From the NCBI GenBank assembly GCA_038323265.1, contig JBBQGT010000108.1:1-10647 (forward strand): DNA of 10,647 nucleotides, given 5' to 3'. The notes under the pieces are model-generated. The model was not told the DNA's origin and did no database searches. It saw only the letters and a program-made list of their open reading frames with translations. A program made the position numbers and the translations under genes. Every line of letters starts with the position of its first letter. The stretch's first letter is position 1. The DNA comes from PNKC01 sp038323265. GTDB lineage: Bacteria > Chloroflexota > Dehalococcoidia > Tepidiformales > Tepidiformaceae. Shown one piece after another: positions 5,823-10,647 of this stretch.

Positions 5823-5841
5823 CGCTAATTTTGCGTTTTCG
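5815..5841 (+). terminator. Possible weak hairpin at the operon end
   Basis: CGAAA (5815-5819) and ACGC (5822-5825) can pair with GCGT (5833-5836) and TTTCG (5837-5841) around a 7-nt loop, with a TG bulge. The stem is AT-containing and no T-run follows, so this is a poor intrinsic terminator. It overlaps the stop codon of the lipoprotein gene. Confidence 0.2.
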
Positions 5842-5898
5842 CCAAACCACACCAACTAATTCCAAGTCCTGAAAGGTAATCTCGGGTAGTGTAGGCAG

Positions 5899-6063
5899 AT
5901 GCCCGTTCGCGGGATCGCGGATTGCGTGGTCACTCTCGGCGGCTGCGGCGAGAAGTTCACGCGCTTATGTTTGAGGGGGCCTGATCAATGCTTGACACCG
6001 TTCCTGCACGTCACCAAGATGCTGGAACCTCCCCCGCAAGAGAGACCGTCAACCGCAGCATGA
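5899..6063 (+). CDS. Possible 54-aa upstream ORF coupled to the response regulator
   Basis: An ATG at 5899 opens a 54-codon frame starting MPVRGIADCVV and containing four cysteines (9, 16, 24, 31). A TAGTGT -10-like box (5887-5892) ends 6 nt before the ATG, the arrangement expected for a leaderless message. The TGA stop (6061-6063) overlaps an internal ATG of the response regulator frame (6060) as ATGA. The first 20 codons use mostly G or C in the third position; the rest are less coding-like and overlap the alternative response regulator start. It could be a leader ORF or chance. Confidence 0.25.
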   Translation: MPVRGIADCVVTLGGCGEKFTRLCLRGPDQCLTPFLHVTKMLEPPPQERPSTAA

Positions 6064-6734
6064 CATCCGTTTTCGTAATCAGCCGCGAACCCCGCATGCG
6101 CACCTCGGTCACCGACTACCTGAGGGAGCGCGGGTATGACACCGCAACCGCGGGGACGTACGACACGGCGATGGAATCGCTCAACCAGGACCGTTTCGAC
6201 GCCGTTGTGACGGACGTCCAGGGGCTGCCGCGTGGCGAGGATGGGGTGAACTTCAGCCAGTTCAACCAGTGGCTTTCGCACACCTACGATGGCAGCGCGC
6301 CGGTGATGGTCTATCTCTTGCACAAAGGCGCTCGCAAACCACACTTCAAGATCGACGGCGCGGTGATCAAGAAGCCCTTCCCGATCGAAGCGCTCGGCGA
6401 AGCGCTGCGCGAGCGGCTGGGCCATCCCCGCAAGGAAGGCCACTCGGCGGGCATCAACTTGGACCTGAAAACGAACACCCTGAGGGGCGAGGAGCGCGAA
6501 GCGCACCTGACGCATATCGAAGCCACGCTGCTCGCATACTTGATGGAGCACGAAGGCGAGATCCTCCACCCTCGCGAACTACTCGTTGATGTGTGGCAGT
6601 ACCACGATGCGGCAGGCGCCAGCACCCTCGTCCGCGCACATGTCAGCAATCTGCGGCGCAAGCTGCGCGATGTTTTAGGGACCGCGGACCAGATTCAAAC
6701 AATCCGCGGTAAGGGCTACCGATTTGTCGCTTAG
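5988..6734 (+). CDS. OmpR/PhoB-type response regulator with degenerate receiver domain
   Basis: The product is a 248-aa DNA-binding regulator. The C-terminal winged helix (about residues 155-248) is canonical: LTHIEATLLAYLMEHEGEIL, RELLVDVWQ, the recognition helix region ASTLVRAHVSNLRRKL, and the wing QTIRGKGYRF. The N-terminal receiver (about residues 25-145) keeps a probable phospho-acceptor Asp (in VVTDVQG) and the KKPF lysine. The acidic pair of the usual VDDEP motif reads ISREP, and the switch Thr position is Leu (PVMVYLL). No histidine kinase lies nearby. I chose ATG 5988 because GAGGGGG sits 8 nt upstream; this adds a 24-residue polar extension. ATG 6060 (MTSVFVISREP) fits the usual receiver start but lacks a ribosome binding site. 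Phosphorylation-independent activity is an inference. Confidence 0.9.
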   Translation: MLDTVPARHQDAGTSPARETVNRSMTSVFVISREPRMRTSVTDYLRERGYDTATAGTYDTAMESLNQDRFDAVVTDVQGLPRGEDGVNFSQFNQWLSHTYDGSAPVMVYLLHKGARKPHFKIDGAVIKKPFPIEALGEALRERLGHPRKEGHSAGINLDLKTNTLRGEEREAHLTHIEATLLAYLMEHEGEILHPRELLVDVWQYHDAAGASTLVRAHVSNLRRKLRDVLGTADQIQTIRGKGYRFVA

Positions 6735-6779
6735 CTTAGGCTAGCGCTCGCCGCATCTCGCGATTGGGACAGCTCACGC

Positions 6780-6785
6780 TAGAAT
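6780..6785 (+). promoter_or_regulatory. -10 box (TAGAAT) of the LLM oxidoreductase gene
   Basis: TAGAAT in GCTAGAATG matches the -10 string seen before the small lipoprotein gene. It lies 19 nt before the chosen ATG at 6805, leaving room for a short leader holding the GAGGTGG ribosome binding site. No good -35 is seen. Confidence 0.4.
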
Positions 6786-6804
6786 GGGCGGGCGAGGTGG
6801 GCAG

Positions 6805-7857
6805 ATGAAGCTGGCGATCAACATTGGCTATTCGGGCGCGCAGATGCGCCTTCCCCTGGAACTGGTGCTGAACGTTGAGCGGATGGGCTACGACTCCGTT
6901 TGGACGGCAGAGGCGTACGGATCGGACGCCGTCACTCCGCTCGCCTACCTGGCTGCCAAGACAACCCGGATCAAGCTCGGCACCGGCATCATGCAGATCC
7001 CGGGCCGCACGCCAGCGATGTGTGCGATGACGATGTCCACGCTAGATGCGCTCTCGGGCGGGCGGGCGCTGGTGGGGCTCGGGCTTTCGGGGCCGCAGGT
7101 GGTTGAGGGCTGGCACGGCGTCCCCTACGGCAAACCGGCTGCGCGCACCCGCGAATACGTCGAAATTCTGCGCAAGATTTGGGCGCGCGATGAGCCCGTG
7201 GCGTACGACGGCACCGAGTACCAGTTGCCGTACAAGGGCCCGGGCGCGACTGGGCTGGGAAAGCCGCTGAAGAGCATCCTTCATGGCCGCCAGTTGCCGG
7301 TCTACCTGGCGACGATGGGCCCGGTGAACATCCGGAACACCGCAGAACTGGCCGATGGCTGGCTGCCGATCTGGTTCTCGCCGAAGCAGATGCATCTCTT
7401 CCAGCCCGCGCTCGACGAAGGCTTCAAGCGTGCAGGGAACGGGAAATCGATGAAGGACTTCGACATCGCCGCCGGCTGCACTGTGGCGGTCGGTGATGAC
7501 GTAAAAGCGCTGCTGGCGGCAATGAAGCCAAACCTTGCGCTCTACATGGGCGGGATGGGCGCGAAGGACAAGAACTTCCACAACGAGATGGCCGTGAAGT
7601 ACGGGTACGTTGAGGCTGCCGCGCGCATCCAAGAGTTGTACCTCGCGGGCCGCAAGCAGGAGGCGACGGACGCTGTCCCCGACGAGCTCTGCGACGAGAT
7701 GTCGCTGGTTGGGCCGGAAGCGCGCATCCGCGAGCGGTTCAGGGCGTGGGAGGACGCGGGCGTGAGCACGATGCTCGTGCAGGCAACACAGCCCCAGGCA
7801 CTTGAACTGATGGCGGAAATCACGGGCGCAAGTAAGGGTGCAGCCGCAGCGGTCTAG
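6805..7857 (+). CDS. LLM-class F420-dependent oxidoreductase (Rv3520c-like)
   Basis: This 350-aa TIM-barrel protein of the bacterial luciferase superfamily resembles the TIGR03559/Rv3520c group of probable F420-dependent oxidoreductases. Visible landmarks are the first strand MKLAINIGYSG, ERMGYDSVWTAEAYGSD (25-41), the LGTGIMQIPGRTP strand and loop (58-70), DALSGGRALVGLGLSGPQV (81-99), the REYVEILRKIW helix (116-126), LPVYLATMGP (164-173), and ADGWLPIWFSP (183-193). The substrate is unknown. The organism would need the deazaflavin F420, which is consistent with Chloroflexota or Actinomycetota. ATG 6805 is preferred over ATG 6784, because GAGGTGG (6794-6800) precedes it by a few bases and 6784 lies inside the -10 box. 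Monocistronic; convergent with the SDR gene across 54 nt without an obvious terminator. Confidence 0.92.
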   Translation: MKLAINIGYSGAQMRLPLELVLNVERMGYDSVWTAEAYGSDAVTPLAYLAAKTTRIKLGTGIMQIPGRTPAMCAMTMSTLDALSGGRALVGLGLSGPQVVEGWHGVPYGKPAARTREYVEILRKIWARDEPVAYDGTEYQLPYKGPGATGLGKPLKSILHGRQLPVYLATMGPVNIRNTAELADGWLPIWFSPKQMHLFQPALDEGFKRAGNGKSMKDFDIAAGCTVAVGDDVKALLAAMKPNLALYMGGMGAKDKNFHNEMAVKYGYVEAAARIQELYLAGRKQEATDAVPDELCDEMSLVGPEARIRERFRAWEDAGVSTMLVQATQPQALELMAEITGASKGAAAAV

Positions 7858-7911
7858 GCGCGGTTCACGGACTGGCGAAGCCGATGATGTGGCTGCGACC
7901 GGGTACCTCGC

Positions 7912-8763
7912 CTACGCCATTAGCTGATGGCCCGGCTCGCTCTCCCACATCGGCGGGAGCTGATGGTAGCCGCCGCCAGCCGTCCAGCCGCCGTCGACGT
8001 AGAGGATGTGGCCGGTGATGAAGCGCGCGGCATCGGAGGCGAGGAAGACGACGGCGCCTTCGAGGTCTTCCGGCTGCCCGAGGCGGCCCATCGGTGTGCG
8101 CGAAATCGAGTATTCGCGCGTGGCCGGTGCCGATTCGAAGACTTTGTCCATCAACTCGGTGCCATCGAAGTACGACGGCGCAATGGCGTTCACGCGGATG
8201 CCTTCGCGGGCGTATTCGATCGCCAGCACGCGGGTAAGGGCATCCACACCGCCCTTGGCTGCGTGATAGGCGGCCGCGCGGAACTCACTGCCCACCTTCC
8301 CGAGGATGGAGCTGACGTTGATGATCGTTCCTCGGCTCTCCTGCTTGAGCATCTGCTCGCCCGCCAGGCGGCAGCCATTCACGGTCGCCACCAGGTCCAG
8401 TTCGATGACTGACCGCATGCGCTTCATCGTGCCGAGGTCGTGGCGTAGCCCCGAGCGGTCCGTGTATCCGGCGTTGTTCACGAGGATGTCGATCTGGCCG
8501 TACTCTGCGACAGTTTTTGCAAATACGCCTTCGAACTGGGCGTCGTCTGTGATATCTGCCGCGAAGGCACTGGCCTTTACGTTGTAGCCGCGGAGCATGG
8601 CAGCCGTCTCGTCGATTAATTGCTGGCGACGGGCGGTGACCACGACGTTGGCGCCCGCCCGCGCCAAGCCGCGCGCAAAAGCGACGCCAAGCCCACTTGA
8701 TCCGCCGGTGACGAGGGCCGTTTTGCCCTCAAGGCTAAAGAGTTTGCCGAACGCCGGGTCCAT
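7912..8763 (-). CDS. Short-chain dehydrogenase/reductase (classical SDR)
   Basis: This 283-aa Rossmann-fold oxidoreductase has the classical SDR signatures: TGGSSGLG cofactor loop (19-26), an ARR motif after the second strand (44-46) that suggests NADP(H) preference, AADIT (68-72), NNAG (96-99), NVSS with the probable catalytic Ser152, YHAAK with Tyr166 and Lys170, and APSYFDGTE (195-203). The Asn of the catalytic tetrad appears to be Asp123 (IELDL where IETNL is usual). A short tail after VDGGW (256-260) extends to residue 283. The ATG is supported by GGAGG 6 nt upstream. The substrate cannot be inferred; the overall pattern is like gluconate/3-oxoacyl-type SDRs. A weak TAGGAT (8792-8797) could be its own -10; otherwise it is read from aroA-gmk upstream. 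Confidence 0.93.
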   Translation of the reverse strand: MDPAFGKLFSLEGKTALVTGGSSGLGVAFARGLARAGANVVVTARRQQLIDETAAMLRGYNVKASAFAADITDDAQFEGVFAKTVAEYGQIDILVNNAGYTDRSGLRHDLGTMKRMRSVIELDLVATVNGCRLAGEQMLKQESRGTIINVSSILGKVGSEFRAAAYHAAKGGVDALTRVLAIEYAREGIRVNAIAPSYFDGTELMDKVFESAPATREYSISRTPMGRLGQPEDLEGAVVFLASDAARFITGHILYVDGGWTAGGGYHQLPPMWESEPGHQLMA

Positions 8764-8826
8764 TCGCCGCCTCCACTGGTGGTGAGGGGCGATCCTACGG
8801 TGCGAGGGCAGTCCTGAACATTGCCA

Positions 8827-9432
8827 TCAGCTAGTTGCACGGAGGCGGGGCACGGGCCGCCGGGGATTCTGGCGTTCGCGCTCGATGATCGCTTCGATCT
8901 CTTCGACTGCCGCGTCGAGGGCGCCGTGGCGGTTATGGACGATGTAGTCGTTGTTTTTCATGTCGGCGATCTCTTCGTCGATCTCGGCGAGACGGCGGTC
9001 CAAAGAGTCGACCGTTTCGCTCTCACGGCCGATCAGCCGCTCGCGCAACGTCTCGCGGTCTTCGGCCATGAGAAAAATGAAGACCGCACCGTCAAGCTTT
9101 TCGCGCCAGGTGCGTGCGCCCTGGACGTCCGTACGGATGATCATGTCTTCACAGGCATCCATCAGCCGGGTCACCTCACGGCCGTAGACGCCTTTGTAGT
9201 CGTCATACACGGTGGCGTACTCCACGAAGTCCCCGTTCTTAACGCCCAGTTCGAATTCATCGCGGCTGAGGAAGAAGTAATCGCGTTCGTGCTTTTCGCC
9301 TTTGCGCGGCTTTCGAGTGGTCGCGCTGGTCGCGCGCTTTACGCCCGTTCGCGCGGTTAGCTTTTCGATCACGCTGTCTTTTCCCGCGCCAGCGGGGCCG
9401 TGGAGGACGATGACGACCGGCTTCTTGTTCAC
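8827..9432 (-). CDS. gmk: Guanylate kinase
   Basis: Gmk phosphorylates GMP and dGMP with ATP, an essential step in purine nucleotide supply. The 201-aa product has the normal length and motifs: P-loop HGPAGAGKDS (11-20), GMP-binding SATTRKPRKGE (36-46), ERDYFFLS (49-56), GDFVEYATVY (67-76), YKGVYG (79-84), TDVQGAR (101-107), the lid ESETVDSLDRRL (137-148), and a helical C-terminus with NDYIVHN (161-167). The GTG start at 9432 overlaps the aroA stop (TGA 9429-9431) as GTGA, so the two are translationally coupled. The open frame extends further upstream, but that part only mirrors aroA in another frame. Sitting after aroA is the position more often held by cytidylate kinase. Confidence 0.94.
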   Translation of the reverse strand: MNKKPVVIVLHGPAGAGKDSVIEKLTARTGVKRATSATTRKPRKGEKHERDYFFLSRDEFELGVKNGDFVEYATVYDDYKGVYGREVTRLMDACEDMIIRTDVQGARTWREKLDGAVFIFLMAEDRETLRERLIGRESETVDSLDRRLAEIDEEIADMKNNDYIVHNRHGALDAAVEEIEAIIERERQNPRRPVPRLRATS

Positions 9433-10647
9433 GACGAACCGGAACCAGAAGCGCCCGCGAGATCGACCCAGAAAGCCGGGTAGGAGACCTCGACGGCGCC
9501 GTTGTCGATGCGCGTCTGTCCGTCCGCCAATGCTCCTGCGACGGCGCCGAGCATACCGATGCGGTGGTCGCCCAGGGCATCGATGCGCCCGCCGTGCATG
9601 CCGGCTACCGGCCCATGGATGACGAACCCGTCGTCGTGACCCGTGATCCTCGCGCCTACGCGCGAGAGCGCCTGGACCGTCGACTCGACGCGGTTGGATT
9701 CCTTCACGACCAGTTCCGAGGCATCTTTGATGACGGTTTCGCCTTCCGCGAAGCAAGCCATCAGGGCGACGAGCGGGAGCTCATCGATCGCCCGTGGGAT
9801 GAGGCCGCCGCTGACCGTGGTGCCCGTGAGTCTGGAGGTGCGGACGATGATATCGGCCACCGGTTCGCCCCCGCTGGTGCGCTCTTCCAGGGTTTCGATC
9901 TGGGCGCCCATGGCTCGCATGATATCAAGCAAGCCTGTACGCGTGGGGTTGGTGTTCACTCCCTGGATGATGATCTCAGCGTCCGGGTGGCAGGCGCCGA
10001 GGACGAGCCACGGGGCGGCGCTCGAAATGTCGCCCGGGACGCGGAGGGAGAGCGGGGCGAGCCGCTGGGCGGCCGAAATGCTCACACTGCCCTCGTCCGT
10101 GCTGAGCGGTGCGCCCATCGAGGCGAGCATTCGTTCGGTGTGGTCGCGGGATTGGGCTGGCTCGGTCACCCGGGTCTCGCCCTCGGCGTAGAGGCCAGCG
10201 AGGAGAACAGCGGATTTCACCTGGGCGCTTGCGACGGTGCTGCGGAAATCGATGCCCGTGAGCCCGCCGCCCTTGATGACGATCGGCGCCTGCGTGTCTC
10301 CGGTGCGGGCGTTGATGTGTGCCCCCATGCGGCGCAAAGGACCGATGATGCGTGCCATTGGGCGGCGCCGAAGCATCGCGTCGCCAGTGAGAATGCTGAG
10401 GAGCGGGTGGCCGCTGAGCAGTCCCGCGAGGAGGCGCATCGTCGTCCCGCTGTTGCCGCAGTCCAGCACGTCGTCGCTTTCGAAGAGGCCGTGCAGGCCT
10501 TTTCCGCTGATGCGCGCGGTGCTCGAATGTTCGGGCCAGTCGATTTCCACGCCGAGCGCCGAAAGGCAGCGGGCCGTGGAGCGCACGTCCTCCGAATCGA
10601 GCATGCGTTCGATGGTTGCGGGGCCATCGGCGATGGCGTTGAAGATC
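9429..10647 (-). CDS. aroA: 3-phosphoshikimate 1-carboxyvinyltransferase (EPSP synthase), 5' end missing
   Basis: AroA joins phosphoenolpyruvate to shikimate-3-phosphate in the sixth step of chorismate synthesis. About 405 residues are visible, and the frame is still open at the right edge (…IFNAIADGPATIERMLDSED). The true start, with the N-terminal PEP-binding lysine segment, is therefore outside the window; the internal ATG at 10604 is not the start. Motifs in order: GNSGTTMRLLAG (about 10457-10420), RRRPMARIIGPLRRMGA, ASAQVKSAVLLAGLYAEGET, QSRDHTERML, DELPLVALMACFAEGE, ELVVKESNRVE, and GDHRIGM. The SAQVKSA form is like that of Gram-positive and class II enzymes rather than the E. coli type. 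The glycine of GNSGTT, whose Ala substitution lowers glyphosate binding, is retained. It overlaps gmk by 4 nt. Confidence 0.96.
   Translation of the reverse strand, partial: IFNAIADGPATIERMLDSEDVRSTARCLSALGVEIDWPEHSSTARISGKGLHGLFESDDVLDCGNSGTTMRLLAGLLSGHPLLSILTGDAMLRRRPMARIIGPLRRMGAHINARTGDTQAPIVIKGGGLTGIDFRSTVASAQVKSAVLLAGLYAEGETRVTEPAQSRDHTERMLASMGAPLSTDEGSVSISAAQRLAPLSLRVPGDISSAAPWLVLGACHPDAEIIIQGVNTNPTRTGLLDIMRAMGAQIETLEERTSGGEPVADIIVRTSRLTGTTVSGGLIPRAIDELPLVALMACFAEGETVIKDASELVVKESNRVESTVQALSRVGARITGHDDGFVIHGPVAGMHGGRIDALGDHRIGMLGAVAGALADGQTRIDNGAVEVSYPAFWVDLAGASGSGSS

Noticed and set aside
6728..6746. Hairpin CGC-T-TAGC-TTAG-GCTA-GCG over the response regulator stop codon as a terminator.
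   Set aside because: The stem is short with a bulge and no T-run follows.
9433..9756. Upstream 108-codon extension of the gmk frame.
   Set aside because: It lies entirely inside aroA in another frame, is Arg-rich and unlike any kinase N-terminus; the GTG at 9432 gives the normal gmk length.
10217..10627. 136-codon minus-strand frame over aroA.
   Set aside because: It is a shadow of aroA; the aroA frame continues with matching EPSP synthase sequence to the window edge.

Overview
The window is about 10.6 kb of GC-rich, densely packed bacterial chromosome. It carries housekeeping and metabolic genes, and I see no insertion sequence, phage gene, CRISPR array or other sign of a mobile island. 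The source is probably a free-living, high-GC bacterium. The best inference is Chloroflexota (Dehalococcoidia-like): there is an F420-type luciferase-like oxidoreductase, a class 1B dihydroorotate dehydrogenase, several GTG starts, many 4-nt stop/start overlaps, and -10 boxes sitting directly upstream of start codons as in leaderless transcription. A deep-branching actinomycete-like lineage cannot be excluded from sequence alone.

Layout from left to right. (1) A minus-strand pair: an Mrp/ApbC-type iron-sulfur carrier ATPase (mrp, 208-1275), followed 6 nt later by an Arg/Gly-rich protein that runs off the left edge (1-201). (2) A 321-nt spacer with nested inverted repeats near the mrp start. 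(3) A 74-aa Cys/His zinc-ribbon-like protein (1597-1821) closed by a clear intrinsic terminator. (4) pyrD (1921-2862), then a complete tRNA-Pro(UGG) with encoded CCA. (5) A small Cys-rich lipoprotein (3075-3470). (6) A tight three-gene operon (3593-5822): an unrecognised 147-aa protein, an L-threonine aldolase, and a DUF3108-like lipoprotein, joined by ATGA and GTGA overlaps. (7) An orphan OmpR/PhoB-type response regulator with a degenerate receiver domain (5988-6734). (8) An F420-dependent LLM oxidoreductase (6805-7857), convergent with (9) an SDR oxidoreductase on the minus strand. (10) Minus-strand aroA (5' end off the right edge) overlapping gmk by GTGA, upstream of the SDR gene.

Most genes belong to well-known families: pyrimidine synthesis (pyrD), GMP phosphorylation (gmk), the shikimate pathway (aroA), Fe-S delivery (mrp), and threonine/glycine metabolism (ltaE). 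The less ordinary items are the small HHW/CxxC zinc-ribbon-like protein, the uncharacterised first gene of the threonine aldolase operon, the response regulator lacking its acidic pair, the Mrp without the CxxC cluster ligands, and a possible 54-aa upstream ORF coupled to the response regulator. I found no convincing new multi-gene defence or mobile system.
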